Origin: Corynespora cassiicola
Lineage: Eukaryota; Ascomycota; Dothideomycetes; Pleosporales; Corynesporascaceae
Direction of reading: 5' to 3'
DNA: 64,000 nt
Assembly: GCA_022059125.1 (NCBI GenBank)
Contig: JAEUWY010000023.1
Location: 2,604,001 to 2,668,000, forward strand
Within the stretch, counting starts at the first letter, position 1. Every line of letters starts with the position of its first letter. A program made the translations under genes and the position numbers. This document shows positions 1-10,973 of this stretch, piece after piece. Under the pieces are notes generated by a model. That model searched no databases, was not told the DNA's origin, and saw only the letters and a program-made list of their open reading frames with translations.

Positions 1-242
1 ACCGCGTTCGGGATCTTGGATCGTGATATGCCCCTTCTAGAACCTCGCCGGAATTATGTTAATCCGCATCCGAACGTTAATGATGGCTTCTTTCGTATGC
101 TGCGGTTCTTGGGGCAAGTGACGCGTTTGTTGGGACATCAGCACTTTCATTCCTTAAGTTTTCATGTTCCTGCGCCCACAAGCCCACCGCCTGATCCCAT
201 CCGTGCTCCCCCCGAAACCTTGCGACTGCGCCCAAGCTCGAC

Positions 243-2757
243 ATGGATGCGGACACCACCTCAGCAGCGGCACCACCTCCGCGCAGCGACGAGCCCGACT
301 CCCGTAACAGCCTTCGACACATTCTCGCAGCAGATCCCGCCATGGACGAGCCCAAGACATCGCCGCCGCAGGCGAACACACCCGGGGTCGACGAAGGGGA
401 TGCTGCGCAGGACGCACAGGACGCCTCCAAGACGGCCACCGACACCGAAGCCAACAAGCCCTACTATACAGCCACGACTACGACCACACGGCGCAACGCG
501 AACGGCAGCGTTTCATCCGTCTACTCGGGCAACAAGATTAGGCATCTGAAGAAGGATGACGGTATCCCGCTATGGCGCAAGGACATCCAGTACGACTTCC
601 TCCGATACGTCTTCGAGGACGACAAGCGCGTCTTTACCAAATACTCGGATAAGACGCAGGGTCATACGTTCGCAGACATCTATCTAGATGCCATGGCGAA
701 GAGCAGCAAGTGCAGCAAGATCCTAAAGGACAAGCTGCTGACGGAGCGCCCGGCTGCCATCAACATGGCCATGGTGTGTCTGTTGGTCAACGTGGGACGC
801 ATGAACACGACTCTCAACTGTGAGGTAGCCGAGGATCATGATCGCAATTCATTTCTAACATTGACCCAGTTTTCCCCGAGATGCGAGCCCAGCTGCGAAC
901 GTACCACTCGATACCCTCGCTCCAAGCCCATCAAGACCCCAACGCCTACAAACAGCTGCAGGACGCGCCGAGGCTGAAGTCGATATTGAAGGGAGCTACG
1001 GAGGATAACGAGCAGCCTAGTACCATTGAGGACATCAAGGAGCAACCCGTCCCTCGCACGAACCCCGTCAACCTCATCTTCGTTCTGTCGCAATACGCCC
1101 CCAAGATCTCCGAGATCCACTTCTTCCCCCCGCGCGACTTCTTCGACCTCGTCATGCGATCCAACCTCAGCAGCAGAAGCAGAGCGACTGCGTTCCTCTG
1201 GCTCATGTGGTGGTACTTGGAGAGCGATTTCACAAAGGAAGCAGCACTGTCGAATCCCTTTGGTGCCGGTCAATACGGACCTTCGGACGAGACGGCTACT
1301 CAGGGCATGCCGCTCAAGTGCCCGCCGTTTGACTTTCTCACGCCAGAGATGGAGGCAAAGGAGAATGTCGATACCACCGACGAGAAGAACTTTGGAGAGA
1401 TTAAGCGCAAGGAGCGCATTGGTACGGCCTGCCCCGGTGTTTGACTCCTTTTCTGGTCCTTTACTGACCGCTGTAGCCATCCTGCAGAGCGATATGGCAC
1501 CTGTTGTTACTGGACCAAAGCGCACGAATAAAAAGGGTATGTATGCCCCGTTTCTCTCGATACAGGATCAGAAGAGCACCTGACTCTCGAGCTCTTCGAA
1601 TATTGGAAGGCTCATGGCTATCTATGGCTATCATGGCTCTAGCACAGCTGCTGACTCTACACTAGCATTCAATCAAAATCCCGTCTTCTCCGTCCTGGCA
1701 GATGATGGAGCTTCTACGCCTGGCCGCGACAGACAGTCACCGTCTCATGGTAGGTCATAACTCACACCACACTGTAGGATATATGCTGAGTATTACAGGC
1801 TCCGCAAGAGGTAGAAGCAAGCTTGCCAAATCGATCATTGAGCGTGATTACCCTTCAGACACTGACCGTACACGTTCAGCGTCCCCACCAATAAGCGTAT
1901 ACAACATTGGAAAGAAGCCGACGCCAGGCATGCGAGTGAATGCGCTTTTGAATGACGATGGACCATCGTCTACGCCGGGATCTAGGGGGGCAGGCCGTGG
2001 AAACTGGTCCAGGAAGAGTGGGGGTCCAAAAGGCTTCCGAGCGAAGCTTGACCAGGCTAACTTGCATGAAGGGCAATCTCCATCTGTCAGCGCCCAGACT
2101 TTTGCAGGACCACACGGCTTCTACCTCCCACTGAACGGTTCCGACCCCTCGCACAAGCGCACCAGGCCACTGACCCAGCACCAGCTGGCAGTTGAGCAAT
2201 ACCGGCGCCGACGGGTCGAGGTCATCCTGGACCGCCGCCTCCGCATTGAATACAAGGAGTCGGCCAAGCGCCGCCGCAAGGAAAACGCGTTCGTGCGCTC
2301 CTGGATCCGATGCAAGGGCATGCAAGACGGCTACGACACGGACGAAGAATCCCACATCCAAGCCATCCAGCAGCAAGACATCGAAGTCGGCACCAAGACA
2401 CCGCCCCCGATCCCCGCCGGCCTCGTCCCCATCGACTTTGGCGGCGAGATCAACGACCACGGCGAGGAGGCGTACCACCGCTCCAAGATGCTGACGCGCG
2501 CCCTGCGCCGCATGGACCGCTGGGAGAATGGCCGCGCTGTCGTGCGCTCAGGCAAGGCCAAGCACGATGAGATTGCGAGCACCGAGACGGCCAACGGCGC
2601 CGCGGCGGGCATGCAGCCCATTGACGAGGATGCCGACGAGGAGATGCAGGATGTGGATGATGCGCTCGAGAGGGGCGATGACATTGATACCGAAGAGGAT
2701 GAGGATATGGATAGGAGTGTCTACGATCCGAATACCCTGCCGCCGCTGCCCGTCTAG
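243..2757 (+). CDS. IES1: INO80 chromatin-remodelling complex subunit Ies1-like
   Basis: Predicted nuclear subunit of the INO80 nucleosome-remodelling complex. Five exons, 243-819, 870-1421, 1477-1536, 1702-1749 and 1799-2757, join in frame to 731 aa. The conserved core lies at about residues 85-420 and includes the blocks GNKIRHLKKDDGIPLWRKDI, NVGRMNTTLNFFPEMRAQL (rebuilt across intron 1) and PRTNPVNLIFVLSQ, which I recognise from the fungal Ino eighty subunit 1 family. A basic region follows near residues 570-640 and the C-terminus is very acidic. Two exons are only 60 and 48 nt long. The ATG at 243 is chosen because it opens the frame that leads into the conserved block. The gene is convergent with the polymerase delta subunit. 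Family assignment is from memory of the conserved blocks; exon borders are my inference from GT/AG sites and frame closure. Confidence 0.88.
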
Positions 2758-3728
2758 AATGCGTGGCTGGACGAGGGGTATTGAGCGCTTTCAACTTGTT
2801 GTGGACGGACAAGAGGGGGGAAGAAGAAAGGAAATGTTCGGAAGTGGAGACAAGGGTGGGATGAAGAATGACATGCATGGTACTATGCTTTGGCTGGTAT
2901 CGAAGGGGGGAGGGGGGTTGAAACAGTATACCTAAATCGATCGAACCGGGGACCCTACGGAACCCGTCCTTTTTTCTTCTTCTCTTGGGCTTCGGAAATG
3001 GATGGTTGGATGGGATGGAATGGAATGCACGGATGGATGGATGGAAATATCACGGTCCTTTGACAGCCTTTATTCTCCTTTCTCTGTACCTTTTCCTTCT
3101 CACATGATGAGAATGGATGGGTGGTAGCTTTTGTCGATGCTGGTGTTTCTTCTTTTTTTCTCTCTGTTTCTGGCTCACGCAAACCAGAAGGCGGTTGCAA
3201 CCAACCGTTGCTGTGAGGCTGGTGTAAGGCTGGTGTAAGGCTGATTGTATCATCACTGAATCTTGTATTACAACACTACGTCACACATCAAACATCACAC
3301 ACCGCCCTTTTTGTTGCCTTTTGGGGGCTGTGCGGTGCGGTGCGGTGCCGTGCCGTTGGGGGCTAGCTAGGTAGCTAGTAGGCCGGTTCCATCTGGGTGG
3401 GAATTGCTCCTGGTGAGCTGTCTCGAGGTCGAGGTTGAGGTCGAGCTGGACCAATACAGACTAGAATAGGGTGGGTAGGGTCAGTCGAATGGTCAACAAT
3501 AAAAGTACGAACAAAATACACAAATATACACCATCAAAGTAAATGCAGCCAAACGCTGTTGTCCATCTTCATTCTGGTCTTTCGTAGGCATTCGTTGCCA
3601 CGTCCAACATGGTCCCTATCTGTACGGGTATCATACACCACATATCCTCTTATTCTCTCGCGAGCTGCCACCAAAACAACGAAATGCTGTGGTGGTCATA
3701 ATCCCATCAACGGCCCAAAAGTCTCGCA
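2758..3728. other. 3'-3' intergenic region with simple repeats
   Basis: Gap between two convergent genes. It holds GGATG/GGAATG-type repeats near 3000-3042, a 12-bp motif (GCTGGTGTAAGG) repeated near 3217-3242, and a GTGCGGTGCGGTGCC tract near 3330-3356. No coding signal seen. Confidence 0.6.
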
Positions 3729-5419
3729 CTACTGCGGCGGCACAAATCCTACTTCCACCACCTCAACCTCCATCGTCTCGAAATCCACCACGACAATCTC
3801 CCCTGTCTCCTTGAACTTGGGTACCGAGACGAGCAGTACACGCTGACCCTGTGGGCCTTCAATGACGCTCTTCTTGAACTCCTTCTGGTTCCCCGCGAAA
3901 TAGATGTGTGGGCAGTTTCGCAAGAGCAAAGGATCGTTGTCCTGGAACGGATAGCACCATAAAGTGTCCGGGGCCGTGGGCGCAATGCATCGCCACCGCA
4001 GCATCATTTCCATGGCATCTATCGCCTGGACATCTTCAACGTAACGGAGAAGGTCCTCGACCGTCTGTCCGCCGGTACCGAGAACGCGCCAACCTTCAAT
4101 TTCGCCTTCCCAAGGGTTCGTCACGCTATCGAGGCCGTGGAGCGTTTGGTCGGTTTCTGCAGGTGGGTTGGCGTATTGCCTGCTGTGGGGGAGGAGAGCG
4201 GGGTGGAGAGGTTGCTGGGGGAGGGCGACATTTGCAGGGTCTTGGGCGCCGGGGAGGAGGGTTATGGGTATTGTGGGGAGGATTTCTGTCAGAAGGCGAT
4301 CGAAGCGTTCGGAGGGCGAGGCGTTGTAGGAAGATGCGTCGTAGCCGTAATGTTTTTTGTTGCTCTTCTTCGCAGTAAAGTCTTCTCGAGACAAAATCGG
4401 ACTGCTGTGGCCGAGACTGTCACCTGCAATGATGAGACGGGAGATTTTCGATGCTTGTGATTGTTCAGTAGGGCCTGCCAGTTCGCCTGTAAGGTATTCG
4501 ACGAGGAGATCCAGCGAGACATCGTCGTCATCTGTGCCCGTAATCGCCAGCCCAGATATAATGGCTACTTTGCCTGCCTTCTCGCGCTTTGGCTTGGGCC
4601 TCTTAGCGACTGTCAGCAACGAATCCTCGTGTTCCCAGCGCTCCGGTTGCCGTGGCAGATCCGCATATTGTATAGCTATGGTCTGGAATGTGCCATCGGC
4701 TTGTTCGGTGCCCAGCGCAGCGAGAATGCAGCCAGTGACATGACTCGCATTCAAAACCTCGCCTGTGACGCGAAGTCGGCCAGATTCGTCCTCGAGCATC
4801 ATCTCGTCTTTCGGTGAGATGTACGTTTCGCGTTGAGGCGGCGCGGCTATCCAGTGCTTGAAATATTGTGAGCCAGAGAGAACTTTCCAAATCATATGGA
4901 ATGGCTGGTATGTACCTCCTTGACAATGTCATCCAGCACATTGGGCTTCAGGCCCATCTCCATATACACGGTTCCGACGATCCAACAAAGCTGTCCTTGC
5001 CGGACATCCAGCACACGGTCGACATACTGTGCCTTTTCTCCTCCAAGCTAAATCAAGAATCAGCATATACTATTTCTCTTTGCATACGTGACATGGTGCT
5101 CGTGGGAGCCACCGCACCTCGAAATCACTCCAGGCCTCTTCTGCTCGCTCCTCGACAGCCTTCTTCAATTGCGCCAAGCGCAAAAAGTACATGTCAGCAT
5201 ACTGCTGCCCATAATGCCTCTCGGTGCCCTTGGGCAAGTTGAATGTGTGGAGTGGCCTGTATGCGGAGGCGTTCCGCGAGGGGAGATAGGCGGGGTCTGG
5301 GCTGGTGGATGTCAGGCGGTGAAGGTTGGACATGAAGACGATGGCACTTACAAGGGCTCTCCCTTGAGTAGGTTTCCTTCCTGGGGGACCATGTTATTTG
5401 GAAGAGAAGGAAGTGGCAT
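3729..5419 (-). CDS. DNA polymerase delta small subunit (POLD2/Pol31/Cdc1 type)
   Basis: Second subunit of replicative DNA polymerase delta, needed for holoenzyme assembly in the nucleus. Four exons on the minus strand, 5419-5352, 5301-5118, 5047-4916 and 4856-3729, give 503 aa, about the usual length. The N-terminal half has the OB-fold signature (YGQQYADMYFLRL, then VDRVLDVRQGQLCWIVGTVYMEM). The C-terminal half is the calcineurin-like but catalytically inactive phosphoesterase domain (KVAIISGLAI, IIAGDSL, TLLPGAQDPAN, CPHIYFAGNQ). The start at 5419 is preceded in frame by a stop codon. The donor and acceptor pairs are all GT/AG and restore the conserved reading frame exactly. Single-copy essential gene, tail-to-tail with the Ies1-like gene. 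Confidence 0.93.
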
Positions 5420-6528
5420 GAGGCGGCGTGGCTATTGTTGCAGATGGCGTTGTTGTCGGGGCCGTCTATTCAAAAGTTGCTCGGGAAGTCGCGTCGCGTC
5501 GCGCCGCGCTATGGCCCAAATAGGCAGTGTAAGAGGTGCGGGCCCTCGTGTCGCGACAACCTATCACGGAAGACATGAATACGAGGCGAATGAAATACGT
5601 GTTGAAGCCGAAGCCTTCAAACGACCAGTTTTCGGCTTTGCTGATGAAATGACGTGTTCTAGCCCTGCAATCAAAGGCATTCTGTAGAAAAGAGAGGAAG
5701 CCCGGCTTATTTGCCTTGCTGTAACCACCAAGTCGAATCCAAGCATCATTTTCGGTTGCATACTTGGAAAACATGTTGAATAAAGCGATGGCCTTTTCGT
5801 ATTGTAATATGATTCCGAGGTTTCTAGTTATGTATGCTACGTGTATTAGGGCATGCTCCGAGTCATGATGGCGTCAAGAGGCTCTTCCTTAATACTACAT
5901 GTGCTCTTCCTGACTATGTCTGGATTTGTTCGAAACGTCTATATATATTTACAACAGTAACTCTTTTCCCAAACAAGACATCCATGGTCATTTCTTTGTT
6001 CATTTGTCATTCATTTACCAGATATCCGACCTGTTTCCTAGGCTGCTTTGCCGATGTTCTTTGGTCATGTGGTAGAGTGACCACTTTGTCAGAGTCAACT
6101 TCTAACCCATGTATGGCAAAACACTCGGACCATTCACATTTCTCTGGATATGGATTGTTGATGTAAAATTATGCTTGTGCCATTGTAGGCAACTGTTTTA
6201 GATGCATACATCTATGTTTTTATGTTGTTCCACACCACCGTGCAGCCAGCCAAGGCAACGGTGCAACCAAGACATTAATCCCCCGAATTCTATCAATCTA
6301 AGATGAAAGATGATGATTCCCAGTTGAAACCCTATGATGAGCATGGCGAATAAAGCGTGCCGTAAATGCAGAAAAGGTGCTATCCGCCCTAATGTTTGCA
6401 GAAGAAAAGTAGAAGAACAAAGGGGATATAATACCCCGAAGCCAGAAGAGTGATGCCCCGGAGTCACAGAAAAAGGTCGAAGTCGTTAAAAAGGTGTCGT
6501 GAAGAGCATGCTATGCAATGCGAATGAT
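5420..6528. other. Intergenic, no gene seen
   Basis: Moderately AT-rich gap upstream of the polymerase subunit and downstream of the small GPI-type protein. Only short random reading frames without recognisable similarity. A short GTCGCGTCGCGTCGCGCCGC run lies near 5489-5510. Confidence 0.5.
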
Positions 6529-6825
6529 TTAGAGCATCTGAGGACGTCGTTAGTATCAGAGCATCTTGCGAAAGGTGTGACCTTGTCAATAACGTACCAG
6601 AGCAGCACCTCCAGCGGCGAGGACCATGGCCATGGCGGAGCCAGTTCCGACGGTGTTGGCAGCGCCCTCAAAGGGAGCGCTTCCGGTGGGCTGAGAGGGG
6701 GATCCGGTGCCCGAGGGGACGGCGGCGCCAGTTCCGGTAGGGTAGTAGGCGGCGGTACCGTTGGCAGGGACGTAGGCAGCGGCGGAGGCGGCGAAAGCAG
6801 CGATGGCGACGATGGAGAACTGCAT
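6529..6825 (-). CDS. Small secreted protein with GPI-anchor-type C-terminus
   Basis: Predicted 78-aa secreted protein. It begins MQFSIVAIAAFAASAAA, a clear signal peptide, then a short Gly/Thr/Ser/Pro-rich mature part (PTGTGAAVPSGTGSPSQPTG) and a hydrophobic tail of the kind replaced by a GPI anchor (SAMAMVLAAGGAAL). Exon 1 is 6825-6598. The unspliced frame would end at 6586 as ...ALVRY. A good intron follows (donor GTACGT at 6597-6592, TACTAAC branch site, acceptor CAG), and the 9-nt last exon 6537-6529 ends ...ALML, a more hydrophobic terminus. I chose this start because an upstream ATG at 6897 lacks a signal peptide. Function unknown, probably cell wall or plasma membrane surface. Confidence 0.7.
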
Positions 6826-8229
6826 TTTTGCGGTAGGGGGTTGGTAGTCTTTTTGTTGGAAGAGAGGTGGTTGGTTGCGAGATGTAGTAGCGTTCAAAAA
6901 ATGACAGTGGACTCGACGGTAGTCTTCGGCTTGGGATGTTTGGCTGGTAGTGGAAGACTGAAGGTTGCTTGTGGGATGCCTTTTCTCAATGGCGGAGGCA
7001 AAGTCGCCTTATATCTCTGTCCTCGCGCTGTCGCCCTCCCCTTCCCGCAGTGCAACCCTTACCCACCTGCATACGCAAACATCAACGAGCCCAGCCCCGT
7101 CCCTGCAGGGCTCTGGCGTTATGCGGTGCCAAGGCCTGGCATCGGCCAGCCCCTATCCCCACCAAAACCACGACGGCCCTAGCCTACCAGCCAGTGGCAG
7201 GCCAGTCCGAGCGCGGGCTGGGTGGATGTCGGAGGCCGGGACGTGCGGTCGGGGTGGCTGTCAGGTCAACGTATGCAACCCAGAGCGGCCGCTCCGGAGC
7301 CGCGCGAAAAAAAAAAAACCGGATGGTTAGGTGGCTAGCGGCCCCCCAGCCACCCCGAGTTGCCAAAAACAGCAGCAGTGACGCCATCCTCAGCCACAGT
7401 CGGCCTTCGCCACACCTCGCCGTGCCCTCTGTGTCGCCCGCATCGCGAAACGCCCAAGCCTTTTGGGCATGAGGGATCGCTGGCGGTTGATCGACCGTAT
7501 CCATATCGATAGGCCATTAATATTCCGATGGCAGGTGCCTGCAGGCGAGCCAAACTCTCCAGCCATTTCGCCCTCCCGACCGGGCTTCCGGCCGCCCCGT
7601 CTTGCGTGTCGCATGGCTGGCAGCTGTCAGAGTCCGCAGAGGGGATCCTCCTTGCACGACATCATCACTTTGCACAACTTGGACCGACGATGCTAGCCAG
7701 AGGCCGCGTTTCAGACTCGCAATGACTGCCCGTTGCCGAGGGTCCTCACGTTTGACAGACGCCCCGTCATTGGCACGCCTAAAAATATCGCCCCGAGGGG
7801 GGATCCGCTTCTCATTTCTCGCCTTGTTCCCCCACGCCTCGTTCTTGTCAAATCTTGGGGGGACGCGTACCTCTGAACAATCTCAATCTCAATCACGATC
7901 TTCGACTGCCAAATTGCATTCTTGCTGATCGGTGTTGCCTTCATCTCGCTTTCGTTGATGTCTGCTTTTGTTGACACGTTCCGGCAAGTCGACATGTTCT
8001 GGCCAGCTATAGGGGCTCCTTGGTATGCTTGGTAATGCCTTGAAAACCTCTTCTTCGCACGTCGGCTGCACTAAAAACGCCTGCAAGCTACAAGTTGTTG
8101 ACAGGCGGGGGGGTTTTTTTTTCTCGAAGACCTCGTAGCAAGTGATACCGGAGAAGGTAGATGGTTTGATCCCATGACAGTTCCGCGCCCGATTCCGCGT
8201 ATTGGGACTCTGGTTACGCATTTGATGTC
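6826..8229. other. Intergenic, GC-rich then mixed
   Basis: Likely promoter region of the small GPI-type protein, with a GATATAAGG element on the minus strand near 7010-7020. The several long overlapping reading frames on both strands have unlike compositions and no family signature, so I read them as random. No gene supported. Confidence 0.5.
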
Positions 8230-9413
8230 TCAACCATGGTCCCGTGACTGCAAATCCGCTTCGATCATGGCGGTTGCCTTCTCTGCAATCGCATACATCA
8301 TATCCTGTGTATTGGACTGCGGAACCAGTAGTGCTATGCTTGCATCGACGGCACGACGACCCTCAACAATGTCTGCACAGAAGTTGTTATAGACGATCCT
8401 TCCAATCTCCATTGATGCCATCGCACGAGTCCCTGCAACGTCGTCGATCTCCGAATTTTGCAACCGCTTTGGTCTTCCAATTCATCCTCACAGATGCATT
8501 GCCGTATGTCGTGCACCCTCTGGTTTCTGCAACAACGCTATCGGATCTGTAGCGGCCATGCGGTCCATATTGAAAGGAATCGAGAGAGAGTTGTGATCAT
8601 AGAATAGGTTCATCTGCCGATTCGACTCACGAAATATGAACGGTGCCGATGGACAGTTGTTGCGAGAGAGCGGCGATCAAGGCCACAGGGTTGCTGGATA
8701 CCATCAAGCGGTCCAATATCGATCCAGTCGTGTCCCCGTCAGCGATGTCTGGCTGGGCCGCAAACAGAAGCTATTGTGCTGTTCCCTTGTCTACATCCGT
8801 TAGAGGGGCTTTTGCGAACGGAACCCGCTGAGTATCTAACGGATGGCGACCGGCTAGGTGACAAGCAATTAACACGTCATGGTAACAGTTCATGTCATTC
8901 ATGGCCGAGTGAGGTAGGCAGGTAGGTACGCAAATGAAGGTAATCCCGCCCAAGCAGGTGGGGGCCTTCGAGTGCCTCATAGGCTCTCATTGCTACTGCA
9001 ATTACTACTCACTATATTTGAAGCAGGTCGTCGCTAGTGTGCACCACCTGCTTGGCCTCAAAACTGATGCCCTTTCGCAGATAGCCTTAACGGTTTGTCC
9101 GTGAGTGTGGGGGATTAACCTAAATATGGATTTTATATGGTTTGTAGATGGATGCATCTCATACCCCCGGTAGTTTAAGAAGTCTGGCGATGTTGAACCC
9201 GCCAGTAGAAAGAATGACTTCTCGTTTGATCAAGGCGGTTTTTCGGCCTCTTCTTGTGTATTTGACCCTAGACGCATAGAAATTGTTAGTCGATATTACG
9301 GGTGCGAGACCTTGCTCCACTATTGTACCACTCATCAATAAATGAAGATTAGGTCTTTCTGTCTGGGACATAAAGTACGCTGTTGCCGAGTGATTTTTTT
9401 TAGCTTGATCCAC
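8230..9413 (-). pseudogene. Decayed GMC oxidoreductase (choline dehydrogenase-like)
   Basis: Three blocks of a glucose-methanol-choline flavoenzyme appear in the correct order on the minus strand but in broken frames. Block 1 (9413-9159) matches the central region: a SATAYF motif, RPNLHLL, then REVILSTGGFN.ARLLKLPGV. Block 2 (about 8810-8640) ends in a degenerate LSxGTVHIS motif. Block 3 (8463-8230) matches the C-terminal FAD-domain end, EGRRAVDASI then MMYAIAEKATAMIEADL. Sequence between the blocks has stops and no matching frame, and the N-terminal FAD-binding GxGxxG motif was not found. I infer a dead gene. The blocks are my own recognition of family motifs; a protein search with the three fragments would settle it. 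Confidence 0.75.
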
Positions 9414-10973
9414 AAATCAAAGATGGTCCGTTGAAGCCCCTTACCGATTCTCCTTGAAAGGGTTTCTGAGTTGATTTAGCACTAACGAGCAATATAAAGC
9501 CTTGTGTAGGTTGCACAAAAGCTCAAGTCTGTAAAATAACGCTATATGAGCCTTCCTAACAGTATTATACTAACAAGAGAATGCTCAGAGTTAATTTCTT
9601 AAGATATTGTTTAATTCAACATCTAATAGTGTGAATTGGAACCGTTATAATATATATTTGACTCTTGGGGCTCGCAGTCCTGGGCGATTAAAGCAGACAC
9701 AAAGGAGTACCACATGTCACACTTTTGGCGAGAACCGTGTTAACAATCGCGTCTCTCTGACCCTGAGTTGCCAATTTTCAACTCTGCACCCACAAACAGA
9801 AAAGGCCAGCGTAAAATCGCTGAAGATCATATCAACAAGCCTTGCATCCATTTCCTTCAGCCAGTGTCTTGATCCATGGCGCTAACTGTTCACCGGTTCC
9901 TGCTTAGTGAGCTCTTGGACGGGCTTTCTTACTACAATTGTCTTATATCTATCCAATTTAACACTCACGGTATGCTGGTATATATTTTCGGTGCAAGTAA
10001 CGAGAGCAACATCTATTGAAGCTTTTTTAAAGCCTCTAGATATGCATACTTTGCCTCCCCCCCCACTCTATCGGGTCCTGACGGACGATTGCTCCTCAAA
10101 GTTCTGGGACTGTGCGAGGGCATGGACGATGATCGTGGTGCTTACTATCTTCACAGCCTCTCACGCGCAAAAATATCAGCACGGCCGCCATAATACGATC
10201 GGCCCCTCAGGTACGCCTGATCAGATTAATACTAGTGACCTTTGTCGCTTCCGACCATAGTCTATCTTTGTCGAATCTGGCATTGATCTGCCCACCCAGG
10301 GTGTGCTGGTGGCTTGAGTGTTGGATTTCTGGTTTATTCTTCCTGACATTCAGAGATATTCAGGAGTGGATTTACGATCCAGATATTTGTCTGTGTTAGG
10401 TCCAATTGCTAAGCCCCTGCTTGTTTTTGCTCTTAAAAAAAGTTGACACTTGATCATAACGAAAGATGACTGCTTTTTGGTAGAAGATAGCAGTATTCTG
10501 ATTAAACGTGGAAGAAAGCAAGAGAATTGGATGTGATTATTCTGAATTGATGATGTAGATACTTTCTCCATGTTACTTGGTTTATTCTTCACATAAGTGG
10601 TGTTTTAGGTTACACGAAATACATATCAACTCCTTATGCGTAAAGTACCTTTGAAAACACTGACTTACCTTGCGGTAGACAGTAAGGTTAATGACAGCTT
10701 GAAAACGCTCATATGACCGTGGCATCTTTTCAGTCTTCATACTCAGCATATAGAGCACAATATAGCTTACCTCTATTCACTGCTATGATGTACGGGAGCG
10801 TTGTCCTTGAGAAAGATTCTAGTTAAACCTTATGCATTTTATTGCAAGGTTAGAGACGTATTATCTGTCCAGCATTACAAGGCACCCGCATCGTTCCATA
10901 TGTTCGCCGCATCATCTCATCATCTCAACCAAATCATGCCACATTATAAAAAAAAACTTAAACTCTTAGCCCC
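9414..10973. other. AT-rich gene-free DNA
   Basis: AT-rich stretch between the GMC relic and the LCCL gene. Only short unrelated reading frames. It could include the lost 5' part of the GMC gene near 9414-9600, but nothing is recognisable. Confidence 0.5.
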
